Assembly: GCF_020164595.1 (NCBI RefSeq)
Contig: NZ_JAIQZE010000009.1
Location: 62,001 to 126,000 of the forward strand
DNA: 64,000 bases
Source: Psychroflexus longus
Lineage (GTDB): Bacteria > Bacteroidota > Bacteroidia > Flavobacteriales > Flavobacteriaceae
Direction of reading: 5' to 3'
Made by a program: the position numbers and the translations under genes. This document shows, piece by piece, positions 41,746-51,926 of this stretch. Each line of letters starts with the position of its first letter. Within the stretch, counting starts at the first letter, position 1. Below the pieces are notes generated by a model. The model was not told the origin of the DNA, did no database searches, and saw only the letters and a program-made list of their open reading frames with translations.

Positions 41746-43176
41746 TTAAGATGCTTTACAAATTTGAGTCAACATTCCATTGAAAATAAAATAATGGAAA
41801 GGCAGCATAGAATACCAGTATAATCTTCCCTTGAGTCCTCTTGGTCTGAATGTAGCATCTTGGTGAACTACTCCGTCTTCATCTATATAGAATTCCAACC
41901 AGGCCTCTCCTGGAACTCTCATTTCTGCAAACAATAATAGTCTGCGTTCTTCTTTATCAGCCATAAGAACTCTCCAAAAATCAAGGGAATCCCCAGGATA
42001 TATTTTATCTTTATTGGTTCTTCCCCTTCTCAACCCAACACCTCCAGAAAGCTTATCTATATATCCTCTTATTTTCCACAGTGTATTTGCGTAATACCAA
42101 CCGTTTTTTCCACCTATAGCCCATATTTTATCCAGTGCTTTTTGGGGATCGTCTGCTTTCATAGATTGGTTATCGTGCAAGCAACCGTACTTGGGAACTT
42201 TGATGTATTTATTCAAATCTTTTTGTGAATAGCGGCTGCTCACTTTAGAATCTTTCCAGCTTGAAATAACTTGATTTTGTTCAATTTTCACAAAAGCCAT
42301 TTGAATAGCTTCTTCGTAAGTGTGAGGCTGGATTCCTAAAATATCCTGTAATCTATGGTCTTTTGCAATAACGTTGATTCGCATGCTATCAACCAGATTT
42401 GCTGCAAGTTTATAAGAAGTTGAGGTTACGAAATATAACCAGTAGGAAGATAACTTAGGAGTCATTATTGGAACATTAATAATTGTAAGATTCAATCCCC
42501 TTACTTTAGCGTAACCCTTCATCATATCTTTATAGGAAAGCACATTTGGACCACCAATATCAAAAGAGTCGTTGTAAGTTTCTTCCTTACCTAATACGCC
42601 AGTCAGAAATTTTAATACATCACGGATTCCAATGGGTTGACATTTGGTGTTCACCCATTTTGGCGTAATCATCAAAGGGAGTTTTTCGCACAAATCTCTT
42701 ATGATTTCGAAAGAAGCACTACCAGAACCAACTATGATCCCAGCTCTTACCACAGTGAGGTTGTAATTGCCTTTGTATAAAATACTTTCTACATTTTTTC
42801 TAGATTCCAAATGTTCAGAGAGATTGTCCTCATTCACGATGCCGCTTAAAAAAATAACCTGCTTTACGTCGGTTTCTTTCATGTAAGCATTAAAATTCTC
42901 TGCAGTGGTTTGCTCCTTTTGAGAAAAGTTAGAATTTGAACTCGTCATTGAATGCACCAAATAATAAGCTGCATCAATATCTTTAGGAAAAAGATTTGGT
43001 TTTACATCGTCCAACAAGTCCACTTCAATAATCTCAATTTTACTCTTAACGTCCTTGTCCACAGAAAGTCTGTCTGCACTTCTTACTGCACAAACAACCT
43101 CATGTCCAAGATCCAGAAGCAATGGCAAAACTCGCATTCCTATGTAACCATTTGCCCCTGTGAGAAGTATTTTCAT
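41746..43176 (-). CDS. SDR-family NAD(P)-binding protein with DUF2867 domain
   Basis: A 476-residue cytosolic protein. The N-terminal atypical short-chain dehydrogenase fold has the motif LLTGANGYIGMRVLPLLLDLGHEV (residues 3-26) and NAD-binding continuation AYYLVHSM near 68. The C-terminal 150 residues, from about GWYYANTLWKIRGYIDKL to the end, are the DUF2867 domain. The fusion is common in Bacteroidota and Actinobacteria; the substrate is unknown. The canonical YxxxK pair is not evident, as in atypical members. It forms a two-gene unit with the gene upstream, 3 bp apart. Confidence 0.85.
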   Translation of the reverse strand: MKILLTGANGYIGMRVLPLLLDLGHEVVCAVRSADRLSVDKDVKSKIEIIEVDLLDDVKPNLFPKDIDAAYYLVHSMTSSNSNFSQKEQTTAENFNAYMKETDVKQVIFLSGIVNEDNLSEHLESRKNVESILYKGNYNLTVVRAGIIVGSGSASFEIIRDLCEKLPLMITPKWVNTKCQPIGIRDVLKFLTGVLGKEETYNDSFDIGGPNVLSYKDMMKGYAKVRGLNLTIINVPIMTPKLSSYWLYFVTSTSYKLAANLVDSMRINVIAKDHRLQDILGIQPHTYEEAIQMAFVKIEQNQVISSWKDSKVSSRYSQKDLNKYIKVPKYGCLHDNQSMKADDPQKALDKIWAIGGKNGWYYANTLWKIRGYIDKLSGGVGLRRGRTNKDKIYPGDSLDFWRVLMADKEERRLLLFAEMRVPGEAWLEFYIDEDGVVHQDATFRPRGLKGRLYWYSMLPFHYFIFNGMLTQICKAS

Positions 43177-43179
43177 AAA

Positions 43180-43605
43180 TTAGTAATTTTCAAAATCGTT
43201 GGAGAAATTATCTGATTTGTATTTTAAAATCTTTTTCAAAAATTCATGATTTCTCTTTTCTTTAGCTTCAACCTTTATAAAATAATTGTCCATATAAATT
43301 GAATAAACCTTGGATTGTCCTTTGTATAATTTCAACTTATAGTAAGGAATTACAAGTGCATAAGTTTCTAATAAGGATCTGAAGGTTACAATTATTCCGT
43401 TTGGTCTCATTTCTACACCACAAACATTCAAATTATTATCTAAAATTAGAAGATTGTAAATTTGAATACTTGAAGAATTGATATTTAATTTTCCAGATCC
43501 AATTCCTCCTAGTTTTATTCTTTCCATGAAGGTGAATGGTTTTCCGACTTTATCTATGATTTGTTGTTTTATTTTGGGGCGGTTGTAAGAAACATTTAAA
43601 AGCAT
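43180..43605 (-). CDS. Conserved-looking hypothetical protein, 141 residues
   Basis: A soluble protein without signal peptide or membrane helix. The middle part is beta-rich and PH-like in feel (LLILDNNLNVCGVEMRPNGIIVTFRS...ALVIPYYKLKLYKG), and the end is charged. No domain is recognised. It is the first gene of a two-gene unit with the SDR/DUF2867 gene, 3 bp apart, which suggests a related role. Confidence 0.6.
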   Translation of the reverse strand: MLLNVSYNRPKIKQQIIDKVGKPFTFMERIKLGGIGSGKLNINSSSIQIYNLLILDNNLNVCGVEMRPNGIIVTFRSLLETYALVIPYYKLKLYKGQSKVYSIYMDNYFIKVEAKEKRNHEFLKKILKYKSDNFSNDFENY

Positions 43606-43668
43606 TTTTTTATTTGAAATATACTGAATTCCAAAGTCACATCTTGGAATGCCCTCTAATTTTTAGAT

Positions 43669-43676
43669 TATCTTTG
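43669..43676 (+). promoter_or_regulatory. -7 box TATCTTTG for argS
   Basis: Exact TAnnTTTG match ending 19 bp before the argS ATG. Confidence 0.55.
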
Positions 43677-43695
43677 CAACTGAAACTCTATTAGC

Positions 43696-45474
43696 ATGAC
43701 CCTAGAAGCAAAAATTTCTAAACAACTCACTACTTTTTTACAAGAAACTTATCAAGTTGAAATAGAATCCTTTGAATTTCAACAGACGAGAAAAGAATTT
43801 GAAGGAGATCTTACATTAGTAGTTTTTCCAATTTTAAAATACATTAAAACCAATCCTGCCAAGCTAGGTGAACAAATTGGAGAATACCTTACAAATTCCT
43901 CTGACGAAGTTTCAAAATATAATGTTTTAAAAGGATTTTTGAATTTATCTCTGTCTGAAAATTTCTTTACAGAAATGGTTGATAACATTCGAAAGGACAA
44001 AAACTTTGGTTTCAAAGAGGTCACTAAAGACAGTGACAAGGTGATGGTTGAATATTCATCTCCAAATACTAACAAGCCACTACATTTGGGTCACGTAAGA
44101 AATAACTTGCTAGGATATTCAGTAGCTGAAATTCAAAAAGCAGCTGGAAAACAAGTTTACAAAACACAAATTATCAACGACCGAGGAATCCATATCTGTA
44201 AAAGCATGGTCGCCTGGCAGAAATTTGGTGATGGGGAAACTCCACAAACATCTGGAGTTAAAGGTGATCACTTGGTTGGTAAATACTATGTCGAGTTCGA
44301 TAAAGCCTATAAAGCTGAAATTGAAGATCTCGTGCAAAAGGGTAAAATTCTTGAAGAAGCTAAAAAAGAAGCTCCCATTTTTGTAGAAGCTCAAAAGATG
44401 TTGAAAAAATGGGAAGCTGGAGACCCCAAAGTAGTTGAGTTATGGAAAACCATGAACCAATGGGTGTATGATGGTTTTGAAATTACTTACAAAAATCTGG
44501 GTGTAGATTTTGACAAGAATTATTATGAAAGTCAAACCTACCTTCTTGGTAAAGATCACATTAAAGCTGGACTTGAAAGTGGTGTGTTTTTCAAAAAAGA
44601 AGATGGCAGCGTTTGGATAGATTTGTCGGAAGAGGGTCTTGACGAAAAAATTGTATTAAGATCTGACGGGACTGCAGTTTACATGACGCAGGATATTGGG
44701 ACTGCCATACAAAGAGTTGCAGATTATGACATCGATGAGATGGTCTTCACCGTAGGAAATGAACAGGATTATCATTTCAAAGTGCTGTTTCTGATTTTGA
44801 AAAAGTTAGGCTTTGAGTGGGCGGACCATCTATTTCATTTGAGTTATGGTATGGTAGATTTACCAAGCGGAAAAATGAAAAGTCGTGAAGGAAATGTTGT
44901 AGATGCAGATGATTTAGTTGATGAAATGATTTCTACCGCTAGAAATATTTCTCAAGACCTTGGTAAATTGGAGGGTTATGATGAAGATGAAAAAAATGAG
45001 TTATACAGAATGATAGGTCTCGGTGCGCTTAAATACTACATATTAAAAGTTGATCCAAAAAAACGCATTTTATTCGATCCTAAAGAATCTGTTGATTTTC
45101 AAGGAAACACAGGTCCTTTTATACAATATACTTATGCGAGAATTCAATCTATATTGAGAAAAGCAAATCTGGATTCCACTTCTTTAGATTTATCAACTTA
45201 CACGTTTGATGTCAAAGAAAAAGCGCTTATAAAGATTTTAAATCAGTTTCCGGAGATAATTCAGCAAAGTGCAGAGCAGTATAGTCCCGCACTTGTCGCC
45301 AATTACGTTTACGATTTGGTAAAAGAATTTAATTCTTTTTACCAAAACATTTCAATATTGGGAGCCGATGAACTTCAACAAATTGAATTCCGGGTGGAAT
45401 TGGCAAGATTGGTTGCTGAAGTCATAAAAAAGAGTTTTTCAGTGCTTGGAATTTCAGTTCCTCAACGCATGTAA
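43696..45474 (+). CDS. argS: Arginyl-tRNA synthetase
   Basis: A 592-residue class I aminoacyl-tRNA synthetase. The N-terminal Arg-tRNA-synthetase-specific domain (about 1-85) precedes the catalytic domain with HIGH-type motif HLGH at 130-133 (SSPNTNKPLHLGHVR). The KMSKS-like loop is KMKSREGN at 393-400, and the helical anticodon-binding domain (about 465-592) ends with the usual SVLGISVPQRM. All elements are intact. It is a single gene with its own promoter; an imperfect hairpin with a distant T-run follows. Confidence 0.96.
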   Translation: MTLEAKISKQLTTFLQETYQVEIESFEFQQTRKEFEGDLTLVVFPILKYIKTNPAKLGEQIGEYLTNSSDEVSKYNVLKGFLNLSLSENFFTEMVDNIRKDKNFGFKEVTKDSDKVMVEYSSPNTNKPLHLGHVRNNLLGYSVAEIQKAAGKQVYKTQIINDRGIHICKSMVAWQKFGDGETPQTSGVKGDHLVGKYYVEFDKAYKAEIEDLVQKGKILEEAKKEAPIFVEAQKMLKKWEAGDPKVVELWKTMNQWVYDGFEITYKNLGVDFDKNYYESQTYLLGKDHIKAGLESGVFFKKEDGSVWIDLSEEGLDEKIVLRSDGTAVYMTQDIGTAIQRVADYDIDEMVFTVGNEQDYHFKVLFLILKKLGFEWADHLFHLSYGMVDLPSGKMKSREGNVVDADDLVDEMISTARNISQDLGKLEGYDEDEKNELYRMIGLGALKYYILKVDPKKRILFDPKESVDFQGNTGPFIQYTYARIQSILRKANLDSTSLDLSTYTFDVKEKALIKILNQFPEIIQQSAEQYSPALVANYVYDLVKEFNSFYQNISILGADELQQIEFRVELARLVAEVIKKSFSVLGISVPQRM

Positions 45475-45582
45475 TTTTGAAAAATAATAATGAGTGTTTC
45501 TCTAGTATAGTCAGCAACGAGTACATATTAGCTTAATTTTAAGTTTAACTTTTATGTTTTTAAATATACCAAAACTTTCTGT

Positions 45583-45612
45583 TTAGCACATAGAAGCTAT
45601 TGGCTATGCTAA
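45583..45612. repeat. Imperfect inverted repeat after argS
   Basis: TTAGCA(ca)TAG pairs with CTATGCTAA across a ten-base loop; a T-run follows 12 bases later (45625). It may act as a weak argS terminator. The rest of the 155-bp gap shows nothing else. Confidence 0.35.
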
Positions 45613-45629
45613 GTGTTGCCTGTAGTTTT

Positions 45630-46568
45630 TTAATCAAAAAACCCCCTATCTTTTAAAATAGTTGATTTTTTTAATTCAAATAATTCATTCGGATAATTGC
45701 CATATAAAATCTTAACCTTCCCATTTTTTATTTCATAATAAGGTTCAGGATATTTTTCTTCAATTAATTCCAGATTTTCTTTTTTAAACTCAATAACTAC
45801 TGGTTTTTCAAACTTAATCCTTCGTGGCTTTACGTGAAATGTGGAATCAATTTTTCTATAATCATGGGGATTATATGGTGAAGCCCATTTACCGTCTATA
45901 GTTTTAAATAATTCGTGATATTGGTATTTTACATGAATTAACTCCCCACAATAATCAGCAACATAGATTAGAACATTATCATAATCATCGTAACGTTCTA
46001 TAGAAGCATGGTCGTATGAAACAAAATTAATAGTGTCCTTAGCATATTCGCCATGCAAATTTTCAAGTATTTCATATTTAGCTTTATATTTGGGATCCAT
46101 TGGAATTATATTGCAATAAAAGATCTCATCTGCAAGCTCTACTTTTATTTTTTTTCCAATGAATGCATAAAGCATTCTAGGTTTTTCATCGCATGGAATA
46201 TATTCAGTACAAACTTTTGGTTTTAATTCTATTCTTACACTATCTCTTTTAAATAAATCTGAAACGAGATATGATTCGATTATGTGTTTCCAAGACTTAA
46301 AAAATAAAGAGTCAGTCAATTTTACCTCTATTTCAAAATATCCATTTTCATCTGTTTTCACAAATAAATCTTCATTTTTTTTAATTTCTGATTGCTTATC
46401 ATATTTTGATAAATCTGAAGAAAAACGTTTCAATCGAGTATCGTTAACTGAAATTTGAACTGCACTTTTATTTTCAAAAGTGTCAATTGCGACACCCTTT
46501 ATCAAAACTCTTTGTCCAAAAGTACTTACACTGAAAATAAGGATAATAACAACAAATACATTTTTCAT
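45630..46568 (-). CDS. Exported hypothetical protein with N-terminal carboxypeptidase-like region
   Basis: A 312-residue protein with a signal peptide (1-18, cleavage after TFG). Residues about 20-115 resemble a carboxypeptidase-regulatory-like beta-sandwich (VLIKGVAIDTFENKSAVQISVNDTRL, then KTDENGYFEIEV). The remainder, rich in Tyr, Lys and Asp, is not recognised. It is flanked by gaps of 155 and 223 bp without a consensus promoter box, which suggests an accessory gene acquired or lost between strains. Function unknown. Confidence 0.65.
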   Translation of the reverse strand: MKNVFVVIILIFSVSTFGQRVLIKGVAIDTFENKSAVQISVNDTRLKRFSSDLSKYDKQSEIKKNEDLFVKTDENGYFEIEVKLTDSLFFKSWKHIIESYLVSDLFKRDSVRIELKPKVCTEYIPCDEKPRMLYAFIGKKIKVELADEIFYCNIIPMDPKYKAKYEILENLHGEYAKDTINFVSYDHASIERYDDYDNVLIYVADYCGELIHVKYQYHELFKTIDGKWASPYNPHDYRKIDSTFHVKPRRIKFEKPVVIEFKKENLELIEEKYPEPYYEIKNGKVKILYGNYPNELFELKKSTILKDRGFFD

Positions 46569-46759
46569 AAACTTAATATTTCAACTCTCAAATTAATACT
46601 GAATTTAGATGAGTATAAACAAAAATGAGAAGGTAGCTATTTTGATTTAGTTGCAAATTCTCAAACTACAGCAAACACGGGATAAGCCCATAGAAAGCAT
46701 TGAGATTAATTAAAAAATTTAACCTTGAAGATTGAGTAACCAAACCTAAATGGAAAACT

Positions 46760-46787
46760 AAAAAAAGCCTCATTCCTGAGGCTTTTT
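46760..46787 (-). terminator. Rho-independent terminator of the acyl-CoA carboxylase operon
   Basis: Eleven-base perfect stem (aaaaagcctca / tgaggcttttt) with loop TTCC; on the minus strand it ends in a T-run, directly after the carboxyltransferase gene. Confidence 0.88.
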
Positions 46788-46791
46788 AGAT

Positions 46792-48333
46792 TTATAATGG
46801 AATATTTCCGTGTTTTCGTTTTGGACGCTGTACGTCTTTGTTCTCGAGCATAGCAAAAGCTTTTAGAAGCTTTCTACGTGTGTTCCTAGGCATAATGACC
46901 TCATCAATAAACCCTCTTTGAGCGGCTTTAAATGGGTTAGCAAATGTCTCGGCATATTCTGCTTCTTTTTCAGATAGTTTTAATTTAGAATCTTCTGCTT
47001 CTTGTATTTCTTTTCTAAAAATAATTTCTGAAGCGCCTTTTGCTCCCATTACTGCGATTTCTGCAGTTGGCCATGCAAAGTTAAGGTCGGCTCCAATATG
47101 CTTGGAATTCATAACATCATAAGCACCACCATAGGCTTTCCTGGTGATCACGGTAACTCTTGGAACAGTTGCTTCGCTTAACGCATAAAGCAGCTTAGCA
47201 CCGTTCAATATTATTCCGTTCCATTCCTGGTCTGTTCCTGGTAAAAATCCCGGCACGTCAACTAGAACTAATAATGGAATATTGAACGCATCGCAAAATC
47301 TTACGAATCTTGCTGCCTTTTTGGAGGCATCGACATCCAAAACTCCAGCCAAGCTCATCGGTTGGTTGGCCACTACACCTACACTTCTTCCACCAATTCG
47401 TGAAAATCCCACTATAATATTCTCCGCATAATTTTTATGAACTTCAAAAAATGAATCTTCATCGATGATACCTTTAATCACCTCATGCATGTCATAAGGT
47501 TTATTTGGGCTATCCGGAATAAGCGAATCCAAATTTTCTCGAACTTCATCTTCAAGATCAACAGGAAAATGCTCCGGAGTTTCAGTGTTATTCTGTGGTA
47601 TATAGCTGAGTAAAACTTTGATGTGTTCCAGACATTCTACATCATTAACCGACGTAAAATGCGTCACACCAGATTTTGTTGAATGCGTACTCGCTCCACC
47701 AAGTTCTTCAGAGGTGACTTCTTCGTTGGTAACGGTTTTTACCACATTGGGACCAGTCACAAACATATAACTTGTATTTTCTACCATGAAAGTAAAATCG
47801 GTCATCGCCGGTGAATACACAGCACCACCAGCACAAGGTCCCATAATGGCTGAAATTTGTGGAATTACACCTGAAGCCTGTACGTTTCTGTAGAAAATAT
47901 CGGCATAACCACCCAAAGAACGAACACCTTCCTGGATTCTGGCTCCTCCAGAATCGTTGAGTCCAATAATTGGTGCACCTACTTTCATGGCATGATCCAT
48001 GACTTTACAAATTTTCTCTGCATGAGTTTCTGACAAAGCACCACCAAACACAGTGAAGTCCTGAGCATAGACATATACCAATTTATTGTTCACGGTGCCG
48101 TAACCCGTCACAACACCATCACCACAATAAATTTGATCCTGCATCCCAAAGTCTGTAGTTCTGTGCGTAACAAGAGCTCCCATTTCTTCAAAAGAACCTT
48201 CATCAAGAAGATATTCTACGCGTTCTCTGGCAGTAAGTTTCTTTTTTTCGTGTTGCTTGTCAATTCGTTTTTGCCCTCCGCCAAGTTTGGCTTGCTCTAG
48301 CTTATCTTGAAGTATTTTTATATTTTTACTCAT
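46792..48333 (-). CDS. pccB: Acyl-CoA carboxylase carboxyltransferase subunit (propionyl-CoA carboxylase beta type)
   Basis: A 513-residue crotonase-fold carboxyltransferase with N and C halves fused, as in PccB/MccB. Seen are [24 protein letters not shown] near 70-93, [20 protein letters not shown] near 120, [16 protein letters not shown] near 150 and, in the C half, [10 protein letters not shown] near 373 and [11 protein letters not shown] near 410. It transfers carboxyl from carboxybiotin to an acyl-CoA, probably propionyl-CoA (methylmalonyl-CoA route) though acetyl-CoA is possible. It overlaps the biotin carboxylase gene by 8 bp in a three-gene operon. Confidence 0.92.
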   Translation of the reverse strand: MSKNIKILQDKLEQAKLGGGQKRIDKQHEKKKLTARERVEYLLDEGSFEEMGALVTHRTTDFGMQDQIYCGDGVVTGYGTVNNKLVYVYAQDFTVFGGALSETHAEKICKVMDHAMKVGAPIIGLNDSGGARIQEGVRSLGGYADIFYRNVQASGVIPQISAIMGPCAGGAVYSPAMTDFTFMVENTSYMFVTGPNVVKTVTNEEVTSEELGGASTHSTKSGVTHFTSVNDVECLEHIKVLLSYIPQNNTETPEHFPVDLEDEVRENLDSLIPDSPNKPYDMHEVIKGIIDEDSFFEVHKNYAENIIVGFSRIGGRSVGVVANQPMSLAGVLDVDASKKAARFVRFCDAFNIPLLVLVDVPGFLPGTDQEWNGIILNGAKLLYALSEATVPRVTVITRKAYGGAYDVMNSKHIGADLNFAWPTAEIAVMGAKGASEIIFRKEIQEAEDSKLKLSEKEAEYAETFANPFKAAQRGFIDEVIMPRNTRRKLLKAFAMLENKDVQRPKRKHGNIPL

Positions 48334-49792
48334 TGGTTTTAGATTCTGATGTTACTTCTGGTAATCGTAATTTTCTCTGGTCCACCTGATATTGTCTCAT
48401 AGCCATCAATGCTGCTAAGTAAGCTTCTTCTTTTGCTTCTTCTTCAAGAATTTCTGGTGTGTAAAAGTTTTTGACAAAGTGAGTATCAAAGTTTCCAGAT
48501 CTAAAAGCTTCATGATTAAAGACAAACTTTCCAAAAGGAAGTGTTGTAGCAACACCCTTCACTTCATAGTTATTGATTGCTTCAAGCATTATATGCAAAG
48601 CTTCTTCTCTACTTGCTCCATAAGTAACCAATTTAGACAACATGGGGTCATAATAAATAGGAATTTCCATTCCTTCTTCAAACCCATCATCTACGCGTAC
48701 TCCTTTTCCGCTTGGTTTTCTGTAACGTTCCAAAACTCCAACACTAGGTAAGAAATCATCGGTAGGATCTTCAGCATAAACTCTAAGTTCTAAAGCATGA
48801 CCATTTATTTTCAAGTCCTCTTGTTTGATTCTTAAAACTTCTCCTCTTGCGATGCGTATTTGTTGTTCAACTAAATCTACTCCCGAAATTAATTCAGTAA
48901 CAGGATGTTCCACTTGAAGACGCGTATTCATTTCTAAAAAATAAAAATTCTTCTTCTCATCCATCAAAAATTCCACAGTACCAGCACCTACATAATCACA
49001 AGACCTTGCAACATTAATAGCTGCTTGCCCCATTTTCTCACGTAACTCTGGGATTAATATTGTAGACGGAGCTTCCTCCACTACTTTTTGATGTCTTCTT
49101 TGCACGGAACATTCACGTTCGAACAAATGCAGAACATTACCGTGAGTGTCGGCAAGAACTTGAATCTCTATATGTCTTGGAGATCCTACGTATTTTTCAA
49201 TAAAAACAGCTCCATTTCCAAAAGCAGATTCAGCTTCACTAATGGCGCGTTTCATTTGTTCTTCAAGTTTGCCTTCTTCTTCAACGACTCGCATACCTTT
49301 ACCACCACCACCAGCAGATGCTTTTATAAGAATAGGGTATCCTATTTCTTTAGCAATAGCTTTTGCTTTTTGGGGATCTATAATAGCTTCATCGATGCCA
49401 GGGACCATTGGTATATCATAAGATTTTACAGTTTCTTTTGCAGAAAGCTTATCTCCCATGATTCGGATAGCGTGAGATTTTGGTCCTATAAACTTCAAGC
49501 CGTTTTTCTCTACTTTTTCTGCAAAATCTGCATTTTCACTCAAGAATCCGTATCCAGGATGAATCCCGTCCACTTGGTGTGCTTTTGCAATTTCAATGAT
49601 TTTATCTCCTAATAAATAAGATTGGTTGGACGGTGCCGGACCTACACAGATCGCTTCATCTGCAAATCTTACATGTGGTGCGTTTCTATCGGCTTCAGAA
49701 AAAATAGCAACGGTTTTGATTCCCATCTGTTTGATAGTTTTCATTACCCTCAATGCTATTTCTCCTCGATTAGCAACTAATATTTTTTTCAT
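48326..49792 (-). CDS. Biotin carboxylase subunit of acyl-CoA carboxylase
   Basis: A 488-residue ATP-grasp enzyme that carboxylates biotin with bicarbonate and ATP. It begins [20 protein letters not shown], carries the ATP loop [14 protein letters not shown] near 155 and [14 protein letters not shown] near 283. About 40 extra residues at the C-terminus beyond the core, without a biotinyl domain, show that the carrier is separate. The ATG at 49792 is chosen because it gives the canonical first residues; a longer start at 49816 would overlap the carrier gene. It is the middle gene of the operon. Confidence 0.93.
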   Translation of the reverse strand: MKKILVANRGEIALRVMKTIKQMGIKTVAIFSEADRNAPHVRFADEAICVGPAPSNQSYLLGDKIIEIAKAHQVDGIHPGYGFLSENADFAEKVEKNGLKFIGPKSHAIRIMGDKLSAKETVKSYDIPMVPGIDEAIIDPQKAKAIAKEIGYPILIKASAGGGGKGMRVVEEEGKLEEQMKRAISEAESAFGNGAVFIEKYVGSPRHIEIQVLADTHGNVLHLFERECSVQRRHQKVVEEAPSTILIPELREKMGQAAINVARSCDYVGAGTVEFLMDEKKNFYFLEMNTRLQVEHPVTELISGVDLVEQQIRIARGEVLRIKQEDLKINGHALELRVYAEDPTDDFLPSVGVLERYRKPSGKGVRVDDGFEEGMEIPIYYDPMLSKLVTYGASREEALHIMLEAINNYEVKGVATTLPFGKFVFNHEAFRSGNFDTHFVKNFYTPEILEEEAKEEAYLAALMAMRQYQVDQRKLRLPEVTSESKTNE

Positions 49793-49802
49793 ATTAATTT
49801 TA

Positions 49803-50288
49803 TTATTCCATTTCAATTAAAACTTCATTTTTACCTACGGTTTTGCCTTTTTGGATATTAATAGATTTTATAATTGCACCCCGTGGAGCCATTATAGTGT
49901 TTTCCATTTTCATCGCTTCCAAAACCAGCAAATTATCTCCCTCTTTCACCTCTTGCCCAACTTCTACCATGACGTCCAGAATCATCCCTGGCATTGGTGC
50001 TTTTATTTCATTGATGACTTGATTGGCAGACAAAGAAAGTCCCATATCTTTTATGAGGACATCGAGTTCGTTTGAAATCTGAACTTGGTAAAGATTTGCA
50101 TTAATTTTTACAGTGTACGTTCTGTTCAAAAAATCTGAAGAGACAATTTTAGAGATTACGGACTTATCGTTTACAAGCAGATGATGTGATCCAGAAGTAG
50201 TTTTCTGAACGTCCAAGTTTTGAATTTGTTCTTGTTCAAATTCAAACTCATGTACATCATTCACTTTAGCTTTTAGCAAATGTTTCAT
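49803..50288 (-). CDS. Biotin carboxyl carrier subunit of acyl-CoA carboxylase
   Basis: A 161-residue protein whose C-terminal 75 residues are a biotinyl/lipoyl domain (INEIKAPMPGMILDVMVEVGQEVKEGD) with biotin acceptor K127 in EAMKMEN, 34 residues from the end as usual. The N-terminal part may dock the other subunits. The ATG at 50288 is preferred; 22 further in-frame codons upstream run across the likely promoter. First gene of the operon carrier, biotin carboxylase, carboxyltransferase. Confidence 0.9.
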   Translation of the reverse strand: MKHLLKAKVNDVHEFEFEQEQIQNLDVQKTTSGSHHLLVNDKSVISKIVSSDFLNRTYTVKINANLYQVQISNELDVLIKDMGLSLSANQVINEIKAPMPGMILDVMVEVGQEVKEGDNLLVLEAMKMENTIMAPRGAIIKSINIQKGKTVGKNEVLIEME

Positions 50289-50308
50289 GGTTTTATAAAG
50301 TTTGAGGG

Positions 50309-50316
50309 TAAATATA
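50309..50316 (-). promoter_or_regulatory. Near-consensus -7 box TATATTTA for the acyl-CoA carboxylase operon
   Basis: One mismatch from TAnnTTTG (last base A), 20 bp upstream of the carrier start at 50288. Confidence 0.4.
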
Positions 50317-50381
50317 AAAGATTTTAAAAGCATCTCCTTTATATATTCAATCAATTACTGATATAATAGCCTGTATTTTGG

Positions 50382-50389
50382 TAGTTTTG
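50382..50389 (+). promoter_or_regulatory. -7 box TAGTTTTG for the lipoprotein gene at 50405
   Basis: Exact TAnnTTTG match ending 15 bp before the ATG; the leader is almost pure A. Confidence 0.5.
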
Positions 50390-50404
50390 TAAAAAAAAAA
50401 TTAA

Positions 50405-51343
50405 ATGCTACGTACTCCACTATTATTAATACTTACAATATTTTTCGGTTTCTTTATTTCTTGCAAAAACAATTCTGAAAAAAAAGACATATCAAAAATT
50501 GATGAAAACATTTCGCCTGGATTGATTTTTACCAAGACCGATGATTTAGATAAAGCTTCTAAAGATTTTAAATCCTATGTAGATACTGATAGAACTTTAC
50601 AAGTTTCAACAGAAATAAATCACTCACAAAATGCTGCAGATGTAGATCTTAAATTAGATTTCAATCAAGTTTACTTTATTGACAATGCAAGATACAGTGT
50701 ACCGTTGATAGATGAGAATCCTTTAATGGCCTTAGAATTCCCGATAAGAATAGGATTCTACAGCATCAACGACAATCAATATGTAGTTGCCAGAAGTGAA
50801 GATTATTTTATGAACCGCTACAATTTAACAGGTAGCGCAGCATTAAGAAGTATTGGAACGCTTTCTGAAACATTTTTGAAACAAAGTTCTAAAGCGGCTT
50901 TCACTCAAGACTCCCCAATTGACTCCTTGAATACTAATGGAATACGATCGGTTGAAAGTTCAAAACCATATGATCAAACTGTGGCTTCCATAAATGAAAT
51001 GATAGAAAACAATGAAGATCTCACTCTTTTTGAATCCAAAGATTTTTCAAAAGATGCTGAAGAAATTGGTGCAGAATTGAAGCCTCTCCATTTGTTCATA
51101 TTTGGAAATCCAAAAATGGGAACAAAATTGATGCAGCAAAATCAAAACTTTTCTATTGACCTTCCTTTAAAGGTGCTTGTGGAAGAAATTGAAGATGGAA
51201 AAGCTTTAGTTCATTTTCAAGATCTAGCCTTTACATCTCAATTGCATTTAGAAGAATTTGAGGATAATCTACCTGAGAAAATCACGAAAAAACTAGAAGA
51301 AATGCTGCTCGAATCTGTTTCTGGCGAAAGTAAAAGTAAGTAG
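50405..51343 (+). CDS. Hypothetical lipoprotein
   Basis: A 312-residue lipoprotein (lipobox GFFISC at about 15-20, followed by KNNSEKKD). The mature protein is acidic, alternating beta segments with helical stretches (QTVASINEMIENNEDLTLF near 190), and no domain is recognised. It stands alone between the carboxylase operon and the DUF4199 operon, each with its own promoter. Cellular role unknown. Confidence 0.68.
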   Translation: MLRTPLLLILTIFFGFFISCKNNSEKKDISKIDENISPGLIFTKTDDLDKASKDFKSYVDTDRTLQVSTEINHSQNAADVDLKLDFNQVYFIDNARYSVPLIDENPLMALEFPIRIGFYSINDNQYVVARSEDYFMNRYNLTGSAALRSIGTLSETFLKQSSKAAFTQDSPIDSLNTNGIRSVESSKPYDQTVASINEMIENNEDLTLFESKDFSKDAEEIGAELKPLHLFIFGNPKMGTKLMQQNQNFSIDLPLKVLVEEIEDGKALVHFQDLAFTSQLHLEEFEDNLPEKITKKLEEMLLESVSGESKSK

Positions 51344-51378
51344 ATTTACAAATAAAACTGAAAATATAGGCTATTGCG

Positions 51379-51386
51379 TATATTTG
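51379..51386 (+). promoter_or_regulatory. -7 box TATATTTG for the DUF4199-GT2-mutase-ABC-sigma operon
   Basis: Exact TAnnTTTG match ending 17 bp before ATG 51404. No further box was found in the short gaps of the following six genes. Confidence 0.55.
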
Positions 51387-51403
51387 ACTTTTAAAAGTTC
51401 ATC

Positions 51404-51919
51404 ATGCAACAAGAAGATCTTCCAGTAAAACCATACGCCATAAATTATGGTGTCATATTCGGTGCCTATTCGATACTTATGTTGGTATTGCTTTATGCTT
51501 TCAGTTATGAAACCAATACTGTAATTTCAGTTCTGAATTTTATCATTACTGCAGCCATAGTGTGGTATGCGATTCATGTCTACAAAATTGAAAATGATGG
51601 ACAAATTGACCTGACTACGGCAATTAAAATAGGACTAGCTGTTGGAGTGATTGGAGGATTGATTTATGGCTTTTATACCTATATCCATTACGAGTTTGTT
51701 GAACCAGAATACATTACTGAAATGAAAACCAGTATGGAAGCAGAGATGGAAGCTCAGATTGAACAACAACAAATGAGTAATGAAGAAGCCGAAATGACCA
51801 GAAATATGTCTGGAGTTTTTGCTTCGCCTTTTGTTTTGGGAACAATCGGCTTACTTTCCATTATTTTCAAAACTTTTCTGGTAGGACTTATTGTAGGAAT
51901 GATCAAACGAAACAATTGA
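51404..51919 (+). CDS. DUF4199 family membrane protein
   Basis: A 171-residue protein with four membrane helices (about 14-33, 38-58, 72-95 and 143-167) and a cytosolic or periplasmic loop rich in Glu, Gln and Met between the third and fourth (MKTSMEAEMEAQIEQQQ). It matches DUF4199, a Bacteroidota family of unknown function typically found just before a GT2 glycosyltransferase, as here, 7 bp away. First gene of a seven-gene operon. Confidence 0.8.
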   Translation: MQQEDLPVKPYAINYGVIFGAYSILMLVLLYAFSYETNTVISVLNFIITAAIVWYAIHVYKIENDGQIDLTTAIKIGLAVGVIGGLIYGFYTYIHYEFVEPEYITEMKTSMEAEMEAQIEQQQMSNEEAEMTRNMSGVFASPFVLGTIGLLSIIFKTFLVGLIVGMIKRNN

Positions 51920-51926
51920 TAAATGT

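Noticed and set aside
49088-49612. 174-codon open frame on the plus strand inside the biotin carboxylase gene
   Set aside because: Phe/Ser/Cys-rich translation typical of an antisense shadow; the sense gene has all family motifs.
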